From: an uncultured bacterium
Lineage (GTDB): Bacteria > Cyanobacteriota > Vampirovibrionia > Gastranaerophilales > Gastranaerophilaceae
DNA length: 13,917 nt
Assembly: GCA_900553205.1 (NCBI GenBank)
Contig: USCK01000039.1
Coordinates: forward strand, 1-13,917
Direction of reading: 5' to 3'
How positions within the stretch are numbered: position 1 is the stretch's first letter; the number at the start of each line of letters is the position of its first letter. Below are positions 1 through 6,162 of this stretch, piece after piece. The translations under genes were made by a program, and so were the position numbers. Under the pieces are notes generated by a model. The model did no database searches. It was not told the origin of the DNA and was given only the letters and a program-made list of their open reading frames with translations.

Positions 1-197
1 AAACCCCTAACGACACAACCACATCTTACGATAAATACGGAAGAAAAACAGGCTCGTTCAAAATAGATTCCACAGGTAAAACAACCCAATATGATCGCTA
101 CGCAAAAAAGTTGGAATTAGAAACCAGTAAAAAAGTTGTAACTGACAGTAATTTTCTTCCACATAAGCAACCTAAACAAATTCAGGGAAAAGATTAA
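1..197 (+). CDS. C-terminal part of a YDKYG-repeat protein (5' end outside the window)
   Basis: An open frame runs in from the left edge (first full codon at 3) to TAA at 195-197. It encodes at least 64 residues and has no start in the window. The peptide contains SYDKYGRKTGSFK, then a second, decayed unit TTQYDRYAKK, then a charged tail ending QIQGKD. The two units match the last units of the secreted repeat protein at 6163-6582, in both protein and DNA, so the two genes are paralogues lying on either side of the fic/CRISPR-Cas block. The function of this repeat family is unknown to me. By analogy with the complete paralogue it is probably exported. I see no clear terminator after the stop. 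Confidence is high that it is coding and low for any role. Confidence 0.75.
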   Translation, partial: TPNDTTTSYDKYGRKTGSFKIDSTGKTTQYDRYAKKLELETSKKVVTDSNFLPHKQPKQIQGKD

Positions 198-234
198 TTA
201 TATTTTATTTAGACTCTTTATTAACTTATATCAC

Positions 235-271
235 TTGACTTTGTGGCAAGAATGTGGCAAAATAGTGGCAA
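235..271 (+). promoter_or_regulatory. fic promoter with 11-bp-phased GTGGCAA repeats (candidate operator)
   Basis: TTGACT (235-240) is followed after 17 bp by a weak -10, CAAAAT (258-263), which places the start near 270. GTGGCAA occurs at 243-249, 254-260 and 265-271, an exact 11-bp period, so the copies lie on the same helix face. A fourth, ATGGCAA at 287-293, is two periods further and includes the start codon. Repeats covering the -10 and start site are what an operator looks like. Binding by the Fic protein's own helix-turn-helix (autoregulation) is inference. Confidence 0.5.
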
Positions 272-286
272 AAATAAGGAGCTAAT

Positions 287-1372
287 ATGGCAAAATTTGA
301 GCCAAAATACGAGATTACAAATTTTATCGCTAATAATCTTATTCAAATTGAAAGGGTTAAAGAGGGTATTAAAAATTTACCAATAAATCCAAAACTCCTT
401 ACTTCTCTTAGAGAGACTGCTAAAATGACAACCATTCATTATTCTACTCAAATAGAGGGAAATAGGCTTTCTCAGGAAGAAGTTTATAATGTTTTAAAAA
501 ATCCAAACAAAGTAATTTCTAATACAGGACGAATTAGAGATGAAAAAGAAATCAAAGGATATTATATTGCCTTAGATTATATAGAAAAATTGATTAAAGA
601 AAAAGCAACTATTACCGAAAAGCACATAAAGCAAATTCATGCACTTGTTGAAGGTGGTGGAAATAAAAAGGTAAAACCAACTGAATATCGTGAAGGGCAA
701 AATGTAATAACGGATTCTTTGTCCGGAAATATTGTATATATGCCTCCTGAAGCTAAAGATGTACCAATATTAATGAAAGAATTTGTAAACTGGATAAATA
801 CAACAAATGATATTCCAGTACCAATTAAAGCTGCAATTATCCATTATCAATTTGTTACAATTCACCCATATTTTGATGGGAATGGAAGAACTGCAAGGCT
901 TTTAACTACATTAGCTCTACATAAAGGAGGATATGACCTAAAAGGAATATATTCTCTAGAAGAATATTATGCAAAAGATTTACAAGGCTATTATGATGCT
1001 ATAACCATTGGAAAATCTCATAACTATTACTTAGGACGTGCAGAATCTGATATTACAAAATGGATTGAATACTTTGTCAATGGTATGGCTATTGCGTTTA
1101 ATTCTGTTTATAAAAAAGCAGAAGAAAATAAAAATACAAAAGATGAAGTAAAAGTATTAAGAGAGCTAGACCCAAAGCAACGACAAATTTTGAATTTGTT
1201 CGAAGTTCAAAAATATATAACTGCAAAGGATGTAGCAGAATTTTTTAAATTTGCTCCAAGAACTGCTCGTTTATTAGTTTCAGAATGGGTAAAATCTAGT
1301 TTTCTTCATTATGATGGAGAAGGGCGTAAACGCAGATATTTTTTAAGTGAAAAATATGAAAATATTCTGTAA
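287..1372 (+). CDS. fic: Fic family protein (class II AMP-transferase with C-terminal HTH)
   Basis: Fic enzymes usually transfer AMP from ATP to a hydroxyl side chain of a target protein. The active-site motif HPYFDGNGRTAR lies at residues 193-204, with catalytic H193. STQIEGN (53-59) is the N-terminal inhibitory helix motif of class II Fic proteins, in which E57 would block productive ATP binding, so the enzyme is probably autoinhibited. YMPPEA (151-156) is the substrate-clamping flap region. Residues about 295-350 look like a winged helix-turn-helix (AKDVAEFF, then APRTARLLVSEWV). The 361-aa length is normal for Fic-HTH proteins. AAGGAG at 276-281 lies 5 nt before the ATG. The gene is monocistronic, and its stop codon lies inside the degenerate terminal CRISPR repeat. 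No separate antitoxin gene is present. The target is unknown. Confidence 0.93.
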   Translation: MAKFEPKYEITNFIANNLIQIERVKEGIKNLPINPKLLTSLRETAKMTTIHYSTQIEGNRLSQEEVYNVLKNPNKVISNTGRIRDEKEIKGYYIALDYIEKLIKEKATITEKHIKQIHALVEGGGNKKVKPTEYREGQNVITDSLSGNIVYMPPEAKDVPILMKEFVNWINTTNDIPVPIKAAIIHYQFVTIHPYFDGNGRTARLLTTLALHKGGYDLKGIYSLEEYYAKDLQGYYDAITIGKSHNYYLGRAESDITKWIEYFVNGMAIAFNSVYKKAEENKNTKDEVKVLRELDPKQRQILNLFEVQKYITAKDVAEFFKFAPRTARLLVSEWVKSSFLHYDGEGRKRRYFLSEKYENIL

Positions 1373-1393
1373 GATTATTTTTAATTTAAAATA

Positions 1394-1402
1394 TGTTATA
1401 AT
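1394..1402 (+). promoter_or_regulatory. Extended -10 promoter inside the first CRISPR repeat
   Basis: TGTTATAAT is an exact TGnTATAAT extended -10 element at the 3' end of the repeat. A start about 7 nt past it falls near 1409 in the spacer, giving a crRNA with about 22 nt of guide before the repeat at 1431. Repeat-borne promoters are known from N. meningitidis and C. jejuni II-C arrays; activity here is inferred. Confidence 0.65.
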
Positions 1403-1457
1403 TTTTATAAATTGTATGCAAACAATCCCAGTTTTGATTTACTCTTAATTTAAAATA

Positions 1458-1466
1458 TGTTATAAT
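1458..1466 (+). promoter_or_regulatory. Extended -10 promoter inside the second CRISPR repeat
   Basis: The same TGTTATAAT element ends the intact repeat, predicting a start near 1473. There is no further spacer downstream, so a transcript from here would run into the tracrRNA and could make a longer tracrRNA precursor. Confidence 0.5.
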
Positions 1467-1490
1467 AGGATATACACAGTTAAATAATTA

Positions 1491-1499
1491 TGATATAAT
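1491..1499 (+). promoter_or_regulatory. tracrRNA promoter (extended -10)
   Basis: TGATATAAT again fits TGnTATAAT. The predicted start is near 1506, five bases before the anti-repeat, exactly where a short tracrRNA should begin. I see no good -35, which extended -10 promoters do not need. The bases around it resemble the repeat end, so it may descend from a decayed repeat. Confidence 0.65.
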
Positions 1500-1505
1500 G
1501 AAAGA

Positions 1506-1600
1506 ATAAAATATTTTAAGTTAAGAGTCCAGTCAGAATTGAACAGAGAATAGTCGTTTCCTCTGCTACGACACGAAAAGATCTCATTCTCTAAATCCTT
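1506..1600 (+). ncRNA. tracrRNA for the type II-C Cas9
   Basis: ATATTTTAAGTTAAGAGT (1511-1528) is the reverse complement of repeat bases 1441-1458, apart from one G-U pair: an 18-bp upper stem. Bases 1529-1530 (CC) face unpaired 1440 as a bulge. Bases 1531-1539 pair with repeat 1431-1439, including three G-U pairs, as a 9-bp lower stem. This is the standard lower stem, bulge and upper stem layout of a Cas9 guide duplex. Downstream, CAGAG (1544-1548) can pair with CTCTG (1561-1565), and GTCGT (1553-1557) with ACGAC (1568-1572). Those two helices would form a pseudoknot. Alternatively AGAGAAT (1545-1551) pairs with ATTCTCT (1586-1592) around the GTCGT/ACGAC stem. The 3' end is uncertain because no U-run terminator follows. 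It is transcribed towards cas2. Confidence 0.85.
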
Positions 1601-1622
1601 AAAAATTCGAATATCCATAATA

Positions 1623-1650
1623 ACATTCTAATATAAATTTACCAGAATGT
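1623..1650 (-). terminator. Hairpin over the cas2 stop codon, possible weak terminator
   Basis: ACATTCT (1623-1629) and AGAATGT (1644-1650) form a 7-bp stem. The 14-nt loop holds the cas2 stop (1639-1641). No real U-run follows on either strand, so termination is doubtful. It sits where the cas operon and the tracrRNA transcript converge and might end or stabilise either. Confidence 0.3.
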
Positions 1651-1986
1651 CATCTGTTTTGGTGCGTTTTCGCCTATTTTTGTTTTATATTTTGATTTGT
1701 TATAATTAGTTTTTTCTATACATACTGATAAACTCCATTGTCTATCGGTTAAATAAAAAACATTTACACTTCCTGTAGTTGGAGCTATAAGTTTAACATT
1801 ACGGATAAATTGTTCGGTTTTATCATAAGTAACGCAGGAACGAACATAAATTGAGTTTTGGAGCATAAAATAGCCCATTTTTAAAAGAGCTTTTCTAAAA
1901 GCATTTGCTTGACGAAGTTCTTCTTTGTCTATAACAGGTAAATCAAAACATACAAATAACCAGCCCATACGATATTTACTCCTCAT
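1639..1986 (-). CDS. cas2: CRISPR-associated endoribonuclease/integration protein Cas2
   Basis: Cas2 dimers bridge two Cas1 dimers in the complex that inserts new spacers. The 115-aa product has the ferredoxin-like opening WLFVCFDLPV (residues 9-18, with the usual Asp of the first strand) and the YFMLQNSIYVRSC segment (39-51) typical of type II Cas2. ATG at 1986 overlaps the end of cas1 by 11 bp, indicating translational coupling. The alternative ATG at codon 7 has AGGAG about 10 nt upstream. Because type II Cas2 proteins often carry a short N-terminal lead ending just before the WLFVxFDLP strand, the longer form is kept, though the start is not certain. It is the last gene of the cas9-cas1-cas2 operon; no csn2 or cas4 follows, as expected for II-C. 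Confidence 0.95.
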   Translation of the reverse strand: MRSKYRMGWLFVCFDLPVIDKEELRQANAFRKALLKMGYFMLQNSIYVRSCVTYDKTEQFIRNVKLIAPTTGSVNVFYLTDRQWSLSVCIEKTNYNKSKYKTKIGENAPKQMTFW

Positions 1987-2923
1987 ATTCTCGGTTCCTA
2001 TGTTTGTCTATATGTAAATATTGTGCAGAAATATCGGGTAGAATAAGTTTTGAAATATCAAATTTTATAAATGAGTTTACAATTTCTTCAATATAAATAT
2101 CAATAAAATCAATAATCTTGTAATTGAGTCCTTTGGCATTTAGGCGGTAGTTTTTCATACAAAATGCTAGATATTTATTCCATGATTTTAAATCTTCTCT
2201 TTTAAAACTTCCACCTTCATTAATTTTGAATTTGTATAAATAAAAATCAATAAAAGCTCTGAAGGGTTCTATTAAATCATATACAAGAGGAGCACTATTA
2301 TATTTTTCTTCATGATGAATTCCTAAATTTGGTATTAAGCCATGTATGATAATAGAACGATACAGTAAACTCTGAAAAACAGCATAGCCATAATTTAGGC
2401 ATATATTTTCAAAGTTTTCTGCGTTTTTGTGTTCTCGTTTTTGTTCTTTTTCAAGAGCAATAAAATAAGCATTCCAGTATTGTTTGGCGATATTGGCTTC
2501 ACTAATCAAAGGTTTGTTGATTAGTTTGAATATGTTTTCAGGATTCTGACCTATTAATTTTAGGTTGTTAGCTTGGTTTGTAACTTTTGACTTGAGTATA
2601 GTTTTCCATAGTTTGTTCTCAAAATCTTTATTCTGTGCAATTTGATTAGAAAAAGCTTTTGTTCTTACAACTCTATCAAAGCTGATACTCCAACCTATTG
2701 GTTTGTATGAATTGTTGCAATGTAAAATAACTATGTTATTTTCTAACAATTTTGCTAAACAAGAATTGGTAAAAGTAACTTGATGTGTTGCAATAATAAT
2801 CGCTCTTATATCATCAATTGGTAGTCTGTTTTCGCTATCATCATCAAATTTGCAACAAAAGAAACCTTTATCTGTGTAAAGACTGACGTTTGGCGTAGTT
2901 ATATGTAATATGTGATAAGTCAT
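1976..2923 (-). CDS. cas1: CRISPR-associated endonuclease Cas1 (type II)
   Basis: Cas1 is the integrase of spacer acquisition, joining protospacer ends to the leader-side repeat. The 315-aa length is typical. The N-terminal beta domain runs to about residue 85. The helical catalytic domain has E142 (SEANIAKQYW), then GIHH with H204, then DLIEPFR with E219, the spacing seen in type II Cas1, so the active site looks intact. It lies 36 bp after cas9 and overlaps cas2 by 11 bp. No Shine-Dalgarno precedes the ATG. Instead the short gap contains TTGACA (2952-2957, minus strand), a weak -10-like element and a small dyad, so cas1-cas2 may also have its own, nearly leaderless, transcript. Confidence 0.97.
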   Translation of the reverse strand: MTYHILHITTPNVSLYTDKGFFCCKFDDDSENRLPIDDIRAIIIATHQVTFTNSCLAKLLENNIVILHCNNSYKPIGWSISFDRVVRTKAFSNQIAQNKDFENKLWKTILKSKVTNQANNLKLIGQNPENIFKLINKPLISEANIAKQYWNAYFIALEKEQKREHKNAENFENICLNYGYAVFQSLLYRSIIIHGLIPNLGIHHEEKYNSAPLVYDLIEPFRAFIDFYLYKFKINEGGSFKREDLKSWNKYLAFCMKNYRLNAKGLNYKIIDFIDIYIEEIVNSFIKFDISKLILPDISAQYLHIDKHRNREYEE

Positions 2924-2928
2924 ATAGC

Positions 2929-2957
2929 ATGATTAATGATTTATCATATATTGTCAA
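2929..2957 (-). promoter_or_regulatory. Possible internal promoter and dyad before cas1
   Basis: On the minus strand TTGACA (2957-2952), a 17-bp spacer and AATCAT (2934-2929, 4 of 6 consensus bases) predict a start at about 2922, essentially at the cas1 ATG. ATGAT and ATCAT arms separated by TT (2936-2947) form a small operator-like dyad in the spacer. The region is very AT-rich, so chance is a real possibility. Confidence 0.3.
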
Positions 2958-2959
2958 AT

Positions 2960-5900
2960 TTAATATTTAGAAAATTTCGAAAAATCAGCTTCTACTAATA
3001 CTTTGGCATTTGTTAATAATTCAATTCCAGTAGAAGATTCTAATTTTACTTTTCCATCAATCATCATTGTTCTAAGTTTATAAACTCCTGCTTGTAATTT
3101 TTCTTTTGTTGGAATTTGTTTGTCATTGCCGTTTTCGTCTGTTTGCGTATAGTATGCAGTTGCTTCAAAGTCTTTATTTATTTGGATTAAGCAACCTGAG
3201 TAGAATTTCATTCCTTTTTTATATAATTTGCAACCATTTTGTTCAATATATGATTTTACATCACTATCTTTTTGGTTAGCATATATTGGTAAAACTTTGA
3301 TTACACCTTTTTCGTTGTAATACAAAATTTGTCCTTTATGTCCTTTGGAGTGTTTGAATTGATGTTTCGTTCCTTTTGTTCCAAAATCTGCGTATTCTCC
3401 AATACGAGAATGAGCATTAGAATCTTTTGTTAATTCACCTTCTGAAACAATAACCAAAATTTTCTTTACTTTAGTTTGTTTTGTTGGGTGAATATAATTT
3501 TGTAGCATAGTTGTCCAGTCTTTTGTTGGCATTTTTTCTTTGATTTTTTCCAACAAATCATTTTTTATGACTTCATCAACAATACACTTAATTTTTTTAT
3601 CTTTTTGTTCAATGGTTTCTAAGCTAACACGTTGTGTTATGTAATGTTTATTGTCAATACATCTATAGCCATAGATAGTTTCTAAAGGTTTTGTGTTACC
3701 TTTAAAAGGTTTATCATTTGTGTATGGATAAGGTATGATTGCATCTAAGGTTTGTTTTATTAGTTCTCTAAATTCATTATCATGAATGTCTAGTCCTTCA
3801 ATTTCATCACGTTTTGTGTGTTTATTGTATTTATAATTTTGTGAAAAACTGATACATATTGCATCAAGTGCGTGGTGTTTATCGTTATTACGGTTTTTCT
3901 TTACATCATTTCCTAAGAGTTTGTTTAATCTATATGTTTTTCTTATTCCAGATGTAGATGCTCCATTATTGACAAAAATTCTTCGTTTTTCATCTTTTAA
4001 TTGCAAGCCCCAACCGAATATGAATGCCGTAATATCTTGTGCAACTCTTGCGATTTGAGCTGTTTCTGCAAGTCCATTATAACTTTTAATTAGTTCCTCG
4101 CAATTTTCAGGTTTACTTGTTAAAAGTGTATATTTTGTTTTTTTAAGTTTATCTTTTAACAGTTTGGCACGATTTACAAAATCAGCCCATGTTCTTTCAT
4201 CATTATGTAACCATTCATAAGGAGTTCTATCTTTTTTCTTTTGGTTTTCTATTGAATAACAAAGAACTTTATTGGAAATTGCATCATTCCCACCTCTAGA
4301 ACGAGGATAGATATGGTCAATTTCGCATTTGTCTAAATCAGAAATGCCAATTCTTTGTCCACAATAAATACATATACCGTCTTGTTGTTTTAGAAGTTTT
4401 AGCTTTTCAAGATTTACAACACTAAAGCAATCTGCATTTTTTAATTCTATAGCTAAATCATTATTTGTTTTTTCATTTTCTTTAATTGTTTTAAGGAAGT
4501 CTTGAGCTTTCTTTGCTCCATATAAAGAATTGTCTGCACCGTCTCTTATAAATTCAAATATGATTTTATCCGGAGTTTCGTATTTTTGCTTTAATTCAAT
4601 TAATTTATCTCTGAATACTTGAAGTCTGTTTCTTACAATAGGGTTTGTAATATTACCAATTAGAATATCAGTTTTTTCTCGATTATCACTTGACAATTCT
4701 GCCATTTCATATCTGTTGTCAGGAATATATAAATTTTCCCATGTTCCGATTTTAGATAGCATAGTTCGTATTTCGGCTTCGGTTATACCGTTGGGAGTAT
4801 CTATATTATCTGTAAATTCAGCAACGTCCATTGTTGTTGGGTCTTCTATGCCGTTTAAGATGATATGGTTCATGATTTTACAAGCTCGTCTGCAAAAACT
4901 TGAACGTCCACTAATATTAGCTTTTAAAGGCTCAAATTTATCTTGTATTTTTTCTCCAAGAACTTTTTCAACTTCTTTTTGGATAATGGTTGTATCTAGT
5001 TTGTAGCTTCCATCATCTTTCAAGGCTTTGTTTAGCCAGTTCTGATAAATTTTATTTATCGTATCAGCAGAAAGCATTGAATACTCGTTGTTTATGTTTG
5101 TATATCGTAAATTTTTGAGTTTCATTAATAAAACAAACGAAACATTTTCAAGTGTATTAGCTTTGCATACATTTCTTTTTGGTAGTAATTTGCATTTTGC
5201 AATAATTCTGTTATCAAAACGTGGAATTTTTTGTCCCAAAACTCCTTGCATATCCCATTCTGTACCACGATGGCATTTATAATCTTTTTTGTTATAAGAT
5301 GCGTATGCAACTTCACCTTCGCCATACAAGAAATATTCTACTGAATATTTGTTGAGTTGAGGGAGTTGTAATTGTGCATTGATATATAGTTGTTTAAGTT
5401 CTTTTTCTACAAGGTTGCGAGGTGCAACAATTCCAGCATCTCTAATTTTTTTAACATTATCAAGTGGAACATAGGTTTGTAGTTTTTCTGGCATGTTTTC
5501 TGACCATAAGCTTAGGCGAACTGCATCATAGTAACAAGGATATTTAAAGTTCTCATTTTTGATTAATTCTTCGCCTTGTTCGTTTTGAGTATATCGTGCA
5601 GATAATTCTTCATTCTTTTTATCGTCATCAGATTTTGCATTTGCCCATGGTAGTTTGGAATCATAACCTCGTCTTTGGATTGCATTATGCAAGGCTTTGT
5701 ATATTTGCCATTCTTCAAGGGGCTTGTTTTGTATTAATGCAATTCTTAAAAGTGTAGAATTATAAATAGTTGAATCATTTTTTTTGCCGAATTCTGTTGA
5801 GAATCTTTTATCATCTTTGTTTAATATGTTTAAATCGCAATTTTGCCATAAATTGTTAAAAAATGATTCTCTTTTTTTGTGTGCTAAAAGAGTTTTTTGG

Positions 5901-6046
5901 ACTCTTCTTCTATCTCTATTAGAGATACATTCTGCGTGGTCTTTGTTGATGATTAAAGAACCAGCTTCTAAAATTTTTAAATCTTCTCTTACGCAATATC
6001 CAATGCTTGCTTTACCTAAATCAAATGCAAAAACTTTTTTATTCAT
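2960..6046 (-). CDS. cas9: Cas9 RNA-guided endonuclease, compact type II-C
   Basis: Cas9 with crRNA and tracrRNA cuts both strands of DNA matching the guide. The 1028-aa length is in the compact II-C range. RuvC-I is KVFAFDLGKASIG with D9. The arginine-rich bridge helix is about 43-64 (NRDRRRVQKTLLAHKKRESF). The recognition lobe runs to about 480. RuvC-II is IIFEFIRD with E498. HNH has CIYC (559-562), EIDHIYPRSRGGND with D577 and H578, and N601 exactly 23 residues after the histidine as in SpCas9. RuvC-III is NDKHHALDA with H725 and D728. The C-terminal part (about 800-1028) should hold the WED and PAM-interacting regions; the PAM cannot be read from sequence. All catalytic residues are present. 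GGAG lies 7 nt upstream of the ATG. It is the first gene of the operon. Confidence 0.98.
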   Translation of the reverse strand: MNKKVFAFDLGKASIGYCVREDLKILEAGSLIINKDHAECISNRDRRRVQKTLLAHKKRESFFNNLWQNCDLNILNKDDKRFSTEFGKKNDSTIYNSTLLRIALIQNKPLEEWQIYKALHNAIQRRGYDSKLPWANAKSDDDKKNEELSARYTQNEQGEELIKNENFKYPCYYDAVRLSLWSENMPEKLQTYVPLDNVKKIRDAGIVAPRNLVEKELKQLYINAQLQLPQLNKYSVEYFLYGEGEVAYASYNKKDYKCHRGTEWDMQGVLGQKIPRFDNRIIAKCKLLPKRNVCKANTLENVSFVLLMKLKNLRYTNINNEYSMLSADTINKIYQNWLNKALKDDGSYKLDTTIIQKEVEKVLGEKIQDKFEPLKANISGRSSFCRRACKIMNHIILNGIEDPTTMDVAEFTDNIDTPNGITEAEIRTMLSKIGTWENLYIPDNRYEMAELSSDNREKTDILIGNITNPIVRNRLQVFRDKLIELKQKYETPDKIIFEFIRDGADNSLYGAKKAQDFLKTIKENEKTNNDLAIELKNADCFSVVNLEKLKLLKQQDGICIYCGQRIGISDLDKCEIDHIYPRSRGGNDAISNKVLCYSIENQKKKDRTPYEWLHNDERTWADFVNRAKLLKDKLKKTKYTLLTSKPENCEELIKSYNGLAETAQIARVAQDITAFIFGWGLQLKDEKRRIFVNNGASTSGIRKTYRLNKLLGNDVKKNRNNDKHHALDAICISFSQNYKYNKHTKRDEIEGLDIHDNEFRELIKQTLDAIIPYPYTNDKPFKGNTKPLETIYGYRCIDNKHYITQRVSLETIEQKDKKIKCIVDEVIKNDLLEKIKEKMPTKDWTTMLQNYIHPTKQTKVKKILVIVSEGELTKDSNAHSRIGEYADFGTKGTKHQFKHSKGHKGQILYYNEKGVIKVLPIYANQKDSDVKSYIEQNGCKLYKKGMKFYSGCLIQINKDFEATAYYTQTDENGNDKQIPTKEKLQAGVYKLRTMMIDGKVKLESSTGIELLTNAKVLVEADFSKFSKY

Positions 6047-6068
6047 AGATCACTCCAAAATAATACTT

Positions 6069-6077
6069 AATATATCA
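6069..6077 (-). promoter_or_regulatory. cas operon promoter (extended -10)
   Basis: On the minus strand TGATATATT lies 22 bp before the cas9 ATG and predicts a start near 6062, leaving a short leader with GGAG. There is no convincing -35. It shares the TGn-TATAWT style with the tracrRNA and repeat promoters, so the whole locus seems to use extended -10 promoters. Confidence 0.5.
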
Positions 6078-6108
6078 TATTTTAATAAAGAAATCTATGT
6101 TTTCGTTA

Positions 6109-6114
6109 TATAAT
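6109..6114 (+). promoter_or_regulatory. Candidate -10 for the YDKYG-repeat gene
   Basis: TATAAT at 6109-6114 gives a start near 6121 and a leader of about 42 nt containing GAAGGGG (6152-6158) before the ATG at 6163. No good -35 is visible. It diverges from the cas9 promoter within the same 116-bp gap. Confidence 0.4.
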
Positions 6115-6162
6115 TGGTAAGAAGTTCAGAAAAAGGATTATTGTTAAATCTGAAGGGGTAAT

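Larger units (their letters stand above)
1367..1466 (+). CRISPR. Minimal type II-C array: degenerate repeat, one spacer, intact repeat
   Basis: The intact 36-bp repeat is 1431-1466: it begins GTTTTGATTTACTC and ends AATATGTTATAAT. A second copy, 1367-1402, has the last 22 bases identical but its first 14 decayed (6 matches), and it contains the fic stop codon. The spacer is 1403-1430 (28 nt, ending AACAATCCCA). Repeat length and the -10-like end resemble Neisseria and Campylobacter II-C repeats. Orientation (crRNA on the plus strand, spacer followed by GTTTTGATTT) is fixed by complementarity to the tracrRNA at 1511-1539. No further repeats follow. With one spacer the repeat boundaries rest on this alignment and on the anti-repeat. 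Confidence 0.85.

Noticed and set aside
1403..1430. Spacer targeting something in this window, such as the fic promoter
   Set aside because: By eye only short chance matches (e.g. GGGATT near 8074) are seen; no seed-length match to either strand.
1593..1622. Rho-independent terminator of the tracrRNA
   Set aside because: There is no stem directly followed by a U-run; only short AT-rich palindromic bits are present.
4716..5325. Open frames of 64-96 codons within cas9, on the opposite strand and in another minus-strand frame
   Set aside because: They lie entirely inside the well-supported cas9 frame, have no ribosome sites and encode no recognisable features.
5784..6113. 109-codon plus-strand frame across the cas9 start and its promoter
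   Set aside because: Mostly antisense to conserved RuvC-I and bridge-helix codons of cas9 and without upstream signals.
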